Assembly: GCA_950022295.1 (NCBI GenBank) | Contig: OX465600.1 | Coordinates: forward strand, 237,047,782-237,111,781 | Length of the DNA stretch: 64,000 nucleotides | Source of the DNA: Bromus sterilis | Taxonomy: Eukaryota > Streptophyta > Magnoliopsida > Poales > Poaceae | Direction of reading: 5' to 3' | Part shown: positions 23,011 to 35,000 of the stretch, piece by piece | How the letters are laid out: every line of letters begins with the position of its first letter | Numbering within the stretch: position 1 is the stretch's first letter | Position numbers and translations under genes: made by a program | Notes under the pieces: generated by a model | The model's input: the letters and a program-made list of their open reading frames with translations, nothing else | The model's database searches: none | What the model was told of the DNA's origin: nothing

Positions 23011-23567
23011 TAGGAAACTTGTGTGTTGTCCATATGATGTATACTGTATCTATATTCAAATGCCCTCCACTGTTGTGGGCTCGAGGCAAGCAAAGAGGGG
23101 CGGTGGTGAGGCACTAGTACTATATATGATGTATATATATGTTGGTGGTACGATAATTCTACCATATATGATGGTTCTAGCTAGCTACGAGATATTCTAC
23201 ATGTATATATATATATGCATTGTACATTATGTAATAGCGTAAAATAAACAGTAATACTAAACCCAAAAGAAAAGAATTAATAAACCCTAAACCCTAAACT
23301 ATTAAAACCAAAAAGAAAATAATTAAAAAAAAAGTTAAACCTCTAAACCTTTAGAATCAGTTTGTGTTACAAACCGGTGCTAAAGGTTCCCGAGCCCTCG
23401 CGCCCGACCTGCCACCACGTGGCTGGCTACAGAGCTTTTAGAACCGGTCCGTGAGCAACCGGTTCTAAAGAGGTTCACCCTCTAGCATCGAACCTTTAGC
23501 ACCGGTTTCCAAAACCGGTTCTAATGGCCTCTCAGAACCGGTTCTAATGACCTGTTTTGCACTAGTG
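23011..23567. repeat. CACTA-1 right subterminal region and terminus
   Basis: An AT-rich 3' flank of about 330 bp, with two CCCTAAA units near 23283-23297, leads into inverted ACCGGTT/CTAAAGG motifs from 23345. The terminal repeat, the reverse complement of CACTAGTGCAAAACAGG, ends at 23567 and is followed by the TTG duplication. Confidence 0.85.
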
Positions 23568-23990
23568 TTGGTCTGTCGTACAATTGATAAGAGACGTTTT
23601 TTTTACTTTGTCCGTAAAAATATGTCTTACATTCAACTCGTATATAGTTGACGTGCCGACAAGTTTATATAGACTTGGTCCGCCGTACAAACCTTGAAAA
23701 CTGGTATATATTTGTATGATGGAAAATTTCTCACGATTGGCGTTCCGGCAAGTTCTTATGGGGGCTTGGTTCGTCGTACAACCGTGGAGACAAATAAGAA
23801 GGATATGATTTCTTTTAAGTTGACGTCCCGGCAAGTTCCTATATGGTCTTGGTCCGTCGTACAACTGCGAAGACAATCATGAGCGATATGCATTATGCCC
23901 AAATATATGGTGATTTGTTTTAAAGGTTGGCGTTCTGGCCAACTTCTTTATGACTTTAAATCATCTCCTCATTAACTTACAACATTTTTT
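23568..23990. repeat. Tandem repeats of the base Tat element, right part
   Basis: This continues the array of 1-186. Units start near 23648, 23737, 23819 and 23927, spaced 80-110 bp. Each has G(A/G)CGTxC(C/T)GGCAAGTT, a short loop, ACTTGGTCCGTCGTACAAC and a variable AT-rich remainder. Tandem arrays between the last ORF and the 3' LTR are typical of Tat elements. Confidence 0.8.
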
Positions 23991-24134
23991 TAACATGCAG
24001 ATCGAGTTATTCAGCCATTTACAATAACTGAGAAGATTTAGGTATTACCCAAAGCCCCCTTTTTTAGTATTTACTTTCCTCGCTTTATTTTGATTTTGTT
24101 CATGCCGTTGATTTTTTTATATGTATTTATGTAG
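23991..24134 (+). promoter_or_regulatory. Probable non-coding 5' exon and intron of the PMD gene
   Basis: A pyrimidine tract ending ACATGCAG at 24000 is followed by a 40-bp segment ending ATTTAG/GTATTA. A T-rich stretch then ends TATGTAG at 24134, directly before ATG. This reads as acceptor, short 5' UTR exon, intron and second acceptor. Confidence 0.45.
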
Positions 24135-27100
24135 ATGGCGCATGGTCAACCTTTGATTTCCTCTTCCCAGTTGACACTATCTGAGTTAGCTAAGCAACAG
24201 TTGTACGAGCCAGCAACTCATGAGTTAGCCAACCCCATTCTTGTCAGCTCAACATTACCACGAGGAACTTTGGATTCCTCCTCCCGTGGGTGGCATTCCG
24301 AGCATTCTTTTCAGGCTCTATGTTACCATCCCATAGCACCGATGCCTAGAGTTGACCTAACCTTCACTTTAGGGACCAGAATGATATCACATAAATTGGG
24401 TTGGGAGTATCATGAAATTCAACATGTGAAATGCCCCAAGGGTTATTCTGAATGGTGTGTTGAGGTCCTGAAGAATCATTCTTTTAATCTGAAAGGGGGT
24501 GGAGAGGATACAGATTATATCTGTGGTGCTATTTATTGCTCCCTTTGTGATTACTCGGTCAGCCCTTCTTTGTTCCAGGATTTACTAGACAAGTGGAGTC
24601 CTCAAACCAACACCTTCCTGTTCTCCTGTGGTGAACGCACTATTACTCTACTTGATATGCTACTTATGGCTGGGCTACCTGTGGTCGGCGATCCTTATGA
24701 AGAATATATCCCTTCACTCACTAAATTGGATCCTTCCTTGCTTTTGTATCCAAACTTTTTGTTTGATCTTCTTAACGTGTGGGAGGAGATTTCCGCTGAA
24801 AATGGTCGTAAGGAGAGATGTGTGACCTTCCAAGCTTGGTGTGATCATTTTCACAATAAGCGCAGAAACTCTTCGCCATCCAGCAGCCTTCGTGAGAGTC
24901 GCATGTATGCCGCAACATTGATTGCACTTTGGCTTTGCTATTTTGTGGTCGTCGGTGAAGGACCGTTTATCCGTCCTGGTGTCCTCGACGTGGCCTCTTG
25001 GATTTCTTTAGGGAGAAAGATATCATTGGCGCCACCCGCGCTTTCTTCCATATACATTGCTCTTCGTCGTGTCAGCACAAATCCAGTCGGACCCTCATTT
25101 GAAAAGGCTTCTCTATCGATCCATTATATTGTAGGATGGATGCATCTTTATATAAAAAAGACAGTTGGGAGCAAAGGCAAAGGAGACCATATTCCTTCTC
25201 CGAGGAAACTTCCAATGCAGCCGACCATGATAAGCACAATGTATAGGCCACCCAATGTCTTTTCACCGGAGACCGCACATGATTTATTGGAAAGTTATAA
25301 TCATATCACATGGTGCCCCTATTCTTCTCGCAATATGGTTGGAGTTGACCTGCTACAGAAATCCTTTGCAATTTCTGTTCGTCGTGGGATGCTTCCCTGG
25401 AGGTTCTCAAGTGAATCTGTTGACCTATGTGCAGCTGAGCCCTATCACCCAGATCGCGTAGCTCGTCAGTTTAAGTTGGATCAACAGGTTCCTTATGACC
25501 CGCTGCTTCCCTTGTTAACCGACACTAATGTTGGCGTCGCACATTCGTACTGGTCACATTTATTACGCCCGGTCCAAGTGGATATCCAACATACCCTCGA
25601 TAGTACTTATGTGGGCCATGCTTCTTTGGCTTGGACCAACTGGTGGAAGAAGTTTGTAAAACCGCATTATACCATTTTGAATATCCTCAAATCCGGCAGT
25701 ATGTGTGGTCAAATCCCGTATGATGAGAGGAAGAGCTGGTGCGCTAAAAGGGGGAAAATGTTCTACCCTGCCCGTGCTCTTTCCGAGGATGATCTTACTA
25801 TTATAAAGGAAGTATCAGCAAGGCTTCAAAAGGCGTATGTTGAAACGATCAAAAAAAATGAAAAAAATCTCGCAGATCATTGGAGTTCAATTTTAAGCGC
25901 CGTTCTTTCAGACAACGAACCTCCTATGGAACCACGACGGGTGAGTTACATAACCATCATCTTTTTATCTTGTTTATAATTATATCAATTTCCCTATTCT
26001 CCATTTTACTGACTTGTATTCCATCTACAGAAACGAAAAAAGGAGGATATTTCTGCATGCTCTTCTTCTGATTATTTATCGCGCGAGACTGAAGAAGATA
26101 GCACCCTTATATCCATGGGTGAAGATGTGAGGCCCTTTACCAAGAGGAAAGCGGATAATATCACGGAAGAGATTAATTCTGGTCCTATCAGATTAGATGG
26201 ACCTCTCCATATATCAGACATGGGTAGTGTGGACCTTGGTGATATACTTAGCGGGGGAATAGATCTTGATCTAAGCGACTTAGACAATTTAATCATGGAT
26301 GGTGATAGTGCGCGGGGCTCAGCTCTTAGCCCTCCTAGCCCCTTCTGTTCAGACTCCAATCCGCCTCAAGCGACTGATCCGTTACACATTTTATCCGCTT
26401 CTGCACACGGTAGATTTACATAGCTCTTATTTATTTGTGTTGTTTCTTTACGTTACTTATTTCACTTCATTTTTGGTACTGCAGATAATACTCCAATTGA
26501 GAACGGAGGAACGTCTACTCAAATGGCAGCATCGTCCATGGGCGTTTCGATTATCACTGAGCTTTTTGTGAAAACCATACGCAAGGCGCTGGCGATGGAT
26601 ATCGAGGGGTTAAATGCCTCTACCACAATAGATGCCGAACGCCATGAAATTATTCAAATGGTTTATTTGATGATGCCGCCCGGAGATATTGTTCCAGATA
26701 TTGCAATTGTTCGCACGAACTTGCAGAAACTTATTTCCTTCTCAAATGAGATGCGGGAAGCCCGCAATGGAATTGATAGCCACTCTGAGAAGCAGGCTGA
26801 AATCGTTAATGCAGCAGAGCAAGAAAGTGGACTGCTTGAAGGCACTTTGAAGGATACATCAACGAAATTATCAGCTATGAAGCAGCAACATGAAGAGGAG
26901 AAGAAGCTTATGGCGGAATTGGATGCGAAGTTGAAGGCAGCTACTACGGCGTTGCAGAAGACCGAAGAGAGCATTGCAGAATTGGAGTCGGAACACTCAA
27001 CCAAACAATCTGAAGCCAAAAAGCTGCGCAAACAACTACTTGAGGTTGCTTCGTCGGGTGCCCAGGAACTGAAGATTCTCGAAGGGAAGGTGTCCGCGCT

Positions 27101-27161
27101 GAGCAATGAACTTGAAAGCGTAGTGGGGAATTTGAAGAGTTGGCACTCCGCACCTAATTGA
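24135..27161 (+). CDS. Plant mobile domain (PMD) protein, three exons, apparently intact, antisense to the Tat pol gene
   Basis: Exons 24135-25940, 26031-26409 and 26485-27161 join in frame to 953 residues. Donors are CGACGG/GTGAGT and CACACG/GTAGAT. Acceptors are CATCTACAG and GTACTGCAG. The second junction splits a codon and still keeps frame. Residues of about 30-420 match the PMD pattern: LLDKWSPQTNTFLFSCGE, TITLLDMLLMAGLPVVGDP, then a helical region. Exon 2 encodes a basic KRKK start and acidic, Ser-rich sequence. Exon 3 encodes a long coiled coil (EEEKKLMAELDAKLK and onward). PMD proteins occur as host silencing factors (MAIL1/MAIN type) and as antisense ORFs in Tat elements. Here it lies between pol and the 3' repeats, convergent with pol. 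No stop or frameshift is present, unlike the adjoining pol. Confidence 0.85.
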
Positions 27162-27806
27162 GCTCTTTGCATCCCTGTTTTGCTTTATTATTTATTCATC
27201 TTCCTTTCGCTTATCTTATCCATGTCGTTTGTTCATTCATGTATGATTACGGACCCTGCATCACGTTTATTCAGCTGGGCCTTTGGTTTGAAAGACCCAA
27301 TAAATTTCATGTCATGCCCCTTATTTATCTACAATTTTCTGGTTTATGGCTCAAAGCCTTATTATTTTCTTGATTCTTTTTTTGCATTTAAACTCGTGAG
27401 ATATGGGAGTAATATTTTATTTTATTTTAGATGCCACAGTTTAGACTCTTAAGTTTATTGGAGTAATATATTTTGTGCCCCAGTTTATACTCATGAGGGT
27501 ATGGAGTAATATTTTTTGGATGCCACAATTTAGACTCGTAAGTTGTTGGAGTAATATATTTTGTGCCCCAGTTTATACTCATGAGGGTATGGAGTAGTAT
27601 TTTTGGATGCCACAGTTTAGACTCGTAAGTTGTTGGAGTAATATATTTTGTGTGCCCCAGTTTAGACTCATGAGGATATGGAGTTATATTTTGATGATGG
27701 TGATGGTTTTGTATGTTTCATAGTTTATACTCGTAAGTTGTTGGAGTCATATTTATGCTCAAGCGTAGTATCGCTTAAGGAATTTTCCATTTACCGGCGA
27801 CGACGA
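27162..27806. repeat. Convergent 3' region with about 88-bp tandem repeats
   Basis: This lies between the end of the PMD gene (plus) and the end of integrase (minus). After an AT-rich 3' flank, units beginning (G)GATGCCACA(G/A)TTTAGACTC recur near 27430, 27519 and 27606, with a diverged one near 27715. They alternate with TTGTGCCCCAGTTTAxACTCATGAG. No ORF is seen. Both transcripts would terminate here. Confidence 0.7.
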
Positions 27807-28822
27807 TTATTGGCCATCTGGCGATATAATTTTGTATGCGCCGCTTGAATAAACTTCTTTTACGACGTAGGGACCCTCCCATTTTGGTTCAAATTTTCCT
27901 TTCATCCGCCGGGTGATATTCATAGGGCGGATAACTGCGAGCACTAGATCTCCTTGTTTAAATGACCTACGCTTAACACGTTTGTCAAAGGCTCGTGACA
28001 TTCTGGCCTGATACGCCTCAAGATTTTGTAGAGCTTGAAGTCTTTTGCCTTCCAGTCTCTCTAGTTCATCTAGGCGTAGTTGTGTTGATTTTTCCTCTGA
28101 TAGATTTTCATGAGTAGCGACCCTTAATGAAGTAATTTGGACTTCCAAAGGTAAAACCGCTTCTCCTCCGAAAACTAGGGAGTAAGGGGTCATCCCCGTC
28201 GGTGTGCGCATCGTGGTTCTATATGCCCACAATGCTTCGAGAAGCTTTTCATGCCACTCTCGCTTATTGCCAGATAGAACTTTCTTTAGCAACTTACATA
28301 GAGTTTTATTAAAAGCCTCTGCTTGTCCGTTGGCGGCCGGATTATATGCCGTAGAGTAGAAATGATTTATCTTGAATTTTGAACATAGCTTGTCCACGTG
28401 TTTATTTTAAAAGGGGTTCCATTATCAGACATGATCCGAGAAGGAACGCCAAAGCGATATATAAGTTGTGTTCTTATGAAATGTTCCACATTCTCCGCTT
28501 TGTCCTCTTTTAGTGGTGTGAGTTCAGCCCACTTAGAGAAATAATCAGTCGTGGCTAGAATGAATTTGTGGCGTTTGGACGACAAAGGGTGAATTGGACC
28601 CACTATATCAATCCCCCACATTTTGAAAGACCAAGACATATTTGTTGCATGAAGTGGTTCACGTGGCTGATGTATAAAGTCAGCGTGCACTTGACACTCA
28701 TGACATTTCTTTGCAAATTTGGTGGCGTCTTCAAACATGGTAGGGCAGTAATAACCGAGACGTCTTAGTTGATAATGCAATTTAGGACCAGATTGGTGGG
28801 ATCCACATATTCCAGCATGCAC
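27807..28822 (-). pseudogene. Tat pol: integrase (one frameshift)
   Basis: This minus-strand integrase has an HHCC finger (HAGICGSHQS, CHECQ) and a DDE core. The first Asp is in WGIDIVGP, the second in IMSDNGTPF and the Glu in NPAANGQAEAFNK. It continues through WHEKLLEALWAYRTT and the GKFEPKWEGPYVV C-terminal domain. One base is lost near 28408, between the second Asp and the Glu, so the catalytic core is split between two frames. There is no chromodomain, as expected for Tat. Confidence 0.9.
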
Positions 28823-28827
28823 CTCGT

Positions 28828-29524
28828 TTAGGACCTCATCATTTCATTTCCAGCAAGGCAACGAAATAATGTGCCATCATGAGAGCGCCTATCAAGTATG
28901 TCATTTATGCATGTGTAATGAATTGCTGTTTTGCGGATTCTAGATCTTTCACTAGCATCCAGAGGTAAGTATCCGTGAAGTAGAAACTCCAAGAATGGTG
29001 CTCGCCAATCCCCTACCTCAATTTCGCATACGTCGGCCGTCATCGCATAAGATATTATTGTTTCTTCTTCTTCCTCGACATATATTGGCAGTAATCGGCG
29101 CTCCTCTACATGTACGTCCAGTGACTCATGTGGATATAGTGACATACTAGCGGCTAGACCAGCTAAGGCATCAGCTTTTTCATTCTTGTTCCTAACCACA
29201 TGCTGAATATTTACATCAACGAACATAGCCATGAGCTCTTTTGCCCTTTTAAAATATGGTAACAATTCTTGCTTCTTCACCATATAGGTCCCCATCAATT
29301 GATTTATGACTAATTGTGAGTCCCCGTAAACAAGGAGCGTATCCAAACTCATGTTTACGGCTATCTCAAGCCCAATGATAAGAGCTTCATATTCAGCTGA
29401 ATTGTTTGATATTGCCGATGTTAGGGTAAATGAATATGGAATCACACCTTCGGTAGGCGTGATGAAAACGACTACGGCGCCTACACCAGATTGTCGACAA
29501 GCGCCATCGAAGTACATTTTCCAT
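28828..29524 (-). pseudogene. Tat pol: second, archaeal-type RNase H
   Basis: A complete RNase H fold of about 130 residues begins MYFDGACRQSG, with Asp in FDGA, Glu in SAEYEALI, Asp in YGDSQLV and the late Asp in KADALAGLA. A linker to integrase follows. A second RNase H in this position is the hallmark of Tat-lineage elements. The frame is shifted at both edges: near 29525 from the first RNase H and near 28835 into integrase. Confidence 0.88.
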
Positions 29525-30219
29525 GTTGATTGGTAACCGTTGTGGTGAATACGTCTTCATCAGGTAGGTCATCATCTATAGGAAAATCATCTGGGATCGG
29601 ATGTGCTGCAAGGAAGTTAGCTAAGGCTTGACCCTTCATAGCTTTCTGAGGTACGTATGTGATGTCGAATTGTGACAGGAACATCGCCCATTTTGCTAGT
29701 CTCCCTGAGAGCACCATTTTATTTAAGATATATCTGAGAGGATCTGCTCTCGAGACTAAATGTACTGTGTGCTCTAACATGTAATGTCGCAATTTTTGTG
29801 CAGCAAAGACTAACGCAAGACATATTTTTTCCAGGGCGGGGTAATTACATTCAGCTCCTACCAAGGTACGACTGAGATAATATAAGGATGTTTCTTTCCC
29901 TGCGTCGTTATTTTGTGCCAAGAGGGCGCCCAATGAAGTAGGCATGGCTGCAATATAAAGAATCAATGGTCGATCCTTAACCGGCGCCCCTAAAACAGGA
30001 GGGTTCATCAAATATTTTTTGATTTCTAAGAATGATTTTTGGCATGCGAGATCCCATTCGAAAGGGGCTCCTTTTTTGCATCTCCCAGATAAGTTTGAGA
30101 TAAATCTTCTAATATATGCTAAAAGCCCCTGGAAACTCTTCAAATTTTTAAGGTTTACAGGCGATGGAATTTTAACAATCGCTTTCACTTTGGAGGGGTC
30201 AATTTGAATGCCATTTTTT
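29525..30219 (-). pseudogene. Tat pol: end of RT and first RNase H
   Basis: The frame continues from the RT part at 44472-44686, across the SIRE-type insertion, with NGIQIDPSKV and the connection SFQGLLAYIRRFI. The first RNase H follows (LYIAAMPTSLGALLAQ, YYLSRTLVGAECNY). Its usual catalytic Asp after the first strand is replaced (LYIAAM), consistent with loss of activity of this domain in dual-RNase-H elements. Confidence 0.88.
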
Positions 30220-30224
30220 GTAAC

Positions 30225-31490
30225 TGAAAGCTCAAGAATGATCAGAGGGGGAGGGGGTGAATGATCACTTCTAAAAATTCTAAGGAACTTAGAAGGAATT
30301 CATGCAAACTTCGAAGGACTAAAGACATATCGAAGGTAATACAGTATCAAAGGACTTGCAAGGCTCGAAAGGATAGGGAGCGAAGGAAAACATCGAAGAC
30401 AAACAGGCAACGAGTAAATACTTAATGTAAGTGCTAGAAAGAAAACGAGCCTGACACGACGATGTTTGGTAAACAAGTTCACACTCTGCAAAGTGCTACG
30501 TCTGGTTGGAGGGACTGGTGATTGAACACCTAGAGCAAAACTCTCTCCGTCCTATTCTCCACTGCAACAAACTCCTCGAGCTTGTCCAGTTTTCACTCGT
30601 GGTAGATGATTCAGGACATCTCCGAGACCTTTACAAACTTCCTTCAGCAGCGACAATTAATCTTCGACTTCTTGACAGGCGACGCCTAACCGTCTAGGAG
30701 ACTTGCAGTTCTCCAAGATAAAAAGATCGGCTAATCTCGACCTAAGTCTCTATGAATTTCTCAACTCAACTCAGACTTGGGTTTTAGTTTTCTCTCGACG
30801 GATCTCTCTTGGGATGCTCACAGACTTCTGTCTTAGAATCTTCAATGGAGCAGCCAACTCGAAATGGCGGGTAGGTGCGGGGTATTTATAGTTGGCGATC
30901 CCGATGGGTAAAATGACTGAAGTGACCCGATGCGACCGCTTGACGCGTGTCCACAACGGTCGGAATCCAATCACTACGCAACTTTACTTGAGGAACAAAT
31001 AAGCTGACTTACCGAACGAGTTCTCTTTCGAAGGCAGGAAGTGCGATGACTTTGCCTTCGAGCTATTCACTCGACTCAGTAAGATTTATCTCGGTAGGCT
31101 TTCGTGGGTTTAGGTTGAGCAGAGCAAATTCACTTCGACTAAGATCTCAACTAGCAAACCCCTCTTGATAGTACGGTTTTTCCTACGACTCAAGAAAACA
31201 AAGAGAAACTAGTAAAAAGACTACGTCTTCGACCAGCTTCAGCTTTCTACTCGTTGCGCTTTTACTCAAGAGAGTCATCTTCTTCGACAGCATTTTTAGG
31301 GGTCGTCTTCCTTCAAAGGTTTCGGTAGATGACTGCAGCTCTGCTGAAGTGAGTTGTTCTTCGACCTTCTACTTGCAAACTCCATTCTTTCGGAACCTAA
31401 GTATCTGCTTGTACTCGAAAACAATATTAGTTCCACTTCTGCGTTGTCCAACAATGTCCAAAACCTTCGGGGGAAAAACTTGCTCTTACA
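30225..31490 (-). repeat. 3' LTR of the SIRE-type element
   Basis: This 1266-bp LTR is almost identical to 43210-44471. The TATA box on the minus strand is CTATAAATA (30883-30891). A polypurine tract adjoins it at 31491-31504. The long plus-strand frames inside are not genes. Confidence 0.92.
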
Positions 31491-31504
31491 ATCTCCCCCT
31501 TTTT
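31491..31504 (-). other. Polypurine tract of the SIRE-type element
   Basis: AAAAAGGGGGAGAT on the minus strand abuts the 3' LTR start TGTAAGAG. It is the expected second-strand primer. A second CCCCCTTTTT block lies at 31985-31995. Confidence 0.85.
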
Positions 31505-32041
31505 GGACGATTGTTGACAAAACAGGCATCGATAAATAATTTGAAAAAGGTTTGAGTTTTCGATGATAAAATAGTGCTAAGATCGATGAAATACTCCCCC
31601 TTGATGTATGCACGGAAGGTAAAGATTTCCTATGAAGTGCATATTTGACAAGTAGAGTCGAGGGAAAAACATCAATAATCTTAGCGAGTGAAATTGCATT
31701 CCAGATAATATCCAATGAGAAATATGCAATCTCCTCGAATGACCTGTGAACTTATATGAAAGATAACTTCCTGCAAAAAGGTTAAGTATCGCAAGCAGCA
31801 GATAGATATCTTACAAAAAGAGTAGCAGTTCACAGACCTACTTAGAGTTAGTTACAACCAGATCGAATATGAATCGAAAGTTTGTTGAAACTACTCAGAA
31901 AAACCTCAAAGTTCAAAATTTTATCGAATGAAAAGAAAAGCCCTTAACCCCGTAGGCAAACTAATTTCTTCGATGCCACTACATCTCCCCCTTTTTGTTA
32001 CAACATACAAAAAGTCGAGAGAATAGGGTCGAAAGAAGTCC
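31505..32041 (-). other. Untranslated 3' region of the SIRE-type element
   Basis: This 540-bp stretch lies between the env-position ORF stop and the polypurine tract. It is AT-rich with no coding signal. It contains a second polypurine-like tract on the minus strand near 31983-31996. Confidence 0.6.
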
Positions 32042-35000
32042 CTACTCTCTTGGATGGCTCCGGCGACGACGAGAAGATTTGGAGAGCGTTGGAGCACGAC
32101 GAATGGGGCGAGCGCCTGGAGGAGTAATCTTCGTGCGGAAGGAGTGATGATCTCCAGAAGATTCCAGCTGCGATTCCGGCGGGGTCCTGGGGTTTCGAGG
32201 GAGTGGAGAGAAAACTCTCGGTTGACGTTGAGGGGCTTCATCTTGCTCGGAGTCGGAGGAGAAGGTGTTCACAGTGATGTGATAATAATCATCGACACTG
32301 AGCACATCTCTGTTCTTCGGTAGCTGAGGGATATTTGGATCCGGGCGATCTACTCGATCATCATTAGTCCAATTTCTGTTCAGATGAGGAGGATATTCTT
32401 CGAAGCCGCATCGTTGAAGTTGACCGAGGGAATTGAATTTCTGCAGTCCTTTCCAATCACGAAGAAGGCATTCACGCAGCATCTGATTGTTGTTCATGGT
32501 AATATTGCGCAAATGATTTATCTTGTCCATCATGGCTTGCTTCTGAATGAAATCTTGGTCGATGTGATGTTGAAGCATTTGCTGGGACCGAAGAGAAACT
32601 TCCATGTGATGCACTGGCTTGATAAAATTCGAGCGAACATTACGCTCAGTTAAATGGGCGCGGATGCCAGTGTGCTCAGCATATTGATCGTTGGGTCGAG
32701 CAACAATCTGCAACACTTCCCTAACTGGTGGAGTGAAAATCTTCGGGAAAATTGACACAGGGAATGGCACGTCCCGAGAGTAATTGCAGATCGCCATCAG
32801 CCATGGTGCATACGGCTTGTGGGAATTGTGATCATCAGCACAAGACACCAAAGTTCTGATGAAGTAGTCTTCAAAATCGAAAGGAAGACCGTGGACTAAC
32901 TTCAACAGAGCAAGTTGCACATCATTGGGAATGGGAAAATCATCGTGCACATCGAGCATTAGCATCAAGGTCTTCGAAAGAATATAAAACCATGCCTTTG
33001 CTTCAAAGACTAAGTGTCTTGGCTTCGGCTCAGCTGGGTAGTGATCTCCTACGACATCTGGATTCATGAGCGTAGAGAATTCAACAGGAGTTGGAGCAGG
33101 TAAGTCATGGAGTTTGTGTGGTAATCCTTTAAACCGAGGTAAATTGATGATGGCCAGAAATTGGTCGATAGTCATATGGAATACTTGGCCTTGAATCATA
33201 TAATCAAATTTCCACGACTTCGAGTTCTCGGGATCACCAGTGACATAGAGCGTTGCATAAAACTGCTTGATAAGCTCGGGATTGTAGCCACAATCGAGAG
33301 CAAACATCATGTGAGCATGAAGACCATCAATTGTTTCGGCAACATTCTCGAAACATGAAGTGGAGTACACCGAAGGCATATCAAGGTATTGATGTTGGAA
33401 AACTCTCGCCTTGTTGTACAGCACACGAGTATAATATATGGCTTGCTCTTGGGTCCAAAACCGAAGAGAATATGCACTTCTGGGCTTCTCGTAGGGATTG
33501 GTACCGAATAAAAATGGCTTGTGTTCACGCCTTTTGAAGATGGGGCCTCCTCGAGGAACATCTGAGCGGAACAGGGGTAGCATTTCTCTCGGATGAGCAG
33601 AATGGAGCAGCTCATCAACAGGAAAAACTTCGGCAACATTATCCTGCATCTGGTAAACTGGCTCAGCAGGACGAGGAATTGAAGATGGAACATTTACAAT
33701 ATCCTGAGCTGGGATGGCTGCAGGGCATTCTCCTCGGCCTGTGCTTCGACGGCAACTCCTTCGTCGGCATTAGCATTTTGAGCGGCCTCTTCAGTATCCA
33801 TGGCCTCCAAATCTTCGTCCAGTTGTGCGAAATCATCAACCATTTCTTCGTTCGAGGAACTTGATGAGGAGGAGGAAGAACTATCACTCGAACTGGCATC
33901 TCCAGAACTATTTCCTTCGATGGCATCTTGACGAGAAGAAACTGTCGTGATATCAACATCAGCGTCTTCTCCTTCATGCAGAGTTTGTGCAGAGGAATAA
34001 TCTTTTTGAGCAGAGGAGATGGGGGCTTGAGTTTCTTGCTCGACCTGAGCAGGTTGCTCGGTCTCTGCATGAGCTTGGGTCTCGACGGCTGGGGTGGTCG
34101 ATGGAATGATGTGAGGTGGTGATGGTGGGTTTGGTGGTGGTGACGAGGCTTTTGGTTGTGATGGTTGACTAGGTGGAGGTGTTTGTTGTCGAGAAGGAGG
34201 AGTGGCTTGGCGAGGGGGTGGAGTTGTTTGGCGAGGGGGTGGAGTTTCTTGGCGAGGGGGTGGAGTTTTCTTACGAGGAGGAGTGGGTTGCTTGGTGGGG
34301 GTTGGTGCAGTTTCCTGTCGTGCGGTGGCAGCAATGACCTCGGTTGACTTGGACTTCTTGGCATTCTTCTCGAGCTCTGGCGTCCCACGCTCAGAGGTTG
34401 GGGCAGCAGACTTTCTCTTTCGAGATTGTCTTTGGTACATCGCATCATTGTGCTCTTTACATACGGCAGACACAATTTGTTGAACCTTTTCATACACAGC
34501 TGCTAAGTTTTCCTTCTATGCCCTCCTGGATGCTTCAGCGGTGGCAATCTTGGATTTGAAAAACTTTCGGGACTCAATGTCCTCAGTTTATTCTTGAAGT
34601 TGTCTGGTGTAAAACCTTACTTGTTCCTTATCCTTTCGATCCTGGGTGATATATCCTTCCCAGCGAATCATGTATCGAGCAACATGCTCTTGGATCTCAG
34701 CAGGAACATCATCCTCGGCAGTGACTTTGCTCGGTGTGGTAGCCATCTTCCAGAGGATGTGTCAAATATTTGCAGCATCCCAAGGAGCATGGGCAGCAGA
34801 ATATCCTTCGTTGGAGCTCTCTTCATCGACACGAGGGCCGGAAACAACTGGCGCAACAGAGGCAGGGGCAGGAGCTAGAGCAGCTCGAGGAACTGGAGCA
34901 GCCTGAGCCTTCTGCCTAGCCTCCTTGGCTTTCTTCTCGGCCTCCTTGGTGGCCTTGGCAGCAGCAATGGGTTTTGTGACGGCACTAGGGGCCGAAGCTT

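Larger units (their letters stand above)
187..23567 (+). mobile_element. CACTA DNA transposon 1 (En/Spm superfamily)
   Basis: The left end reads CACTAGTACAAAACAAG. The right end at 23551-23567 is its near-perfect reverse complement (CACTAGTGCAAAACAGG). Both are flanked by the 3-bp duplication TTG (184-186 and 23568-23570). Subterminal ACCGGTT and CTAAAGG motifs lie inside both ends. Contents in order: a coiled-coil/membrane-anchor gene remnant, a TNP2-type transposase split by a 13.9-kb Ty3 insertion, three kinds of tandem repeat, an internal promoter block, a small ORF and a TNPA-like gene. Without the insertion the element is about 9.5 kb. The transposase is broken, so movement would need help in trans. 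Confidence 0.93.

Noticed and set aside
23280..23300. CCCTAAA repeats as an interstitial telomere
   Set aside because: Only two units within a CACTA subterminal region; too short to mean a telomere.
33694..34483. Overlapping His/Pro- and Gly/Trp-rich frames opposite and beside the PPPRQ region
   Set aside because: They are alternative frames of the same repeats in the env-position ORF.
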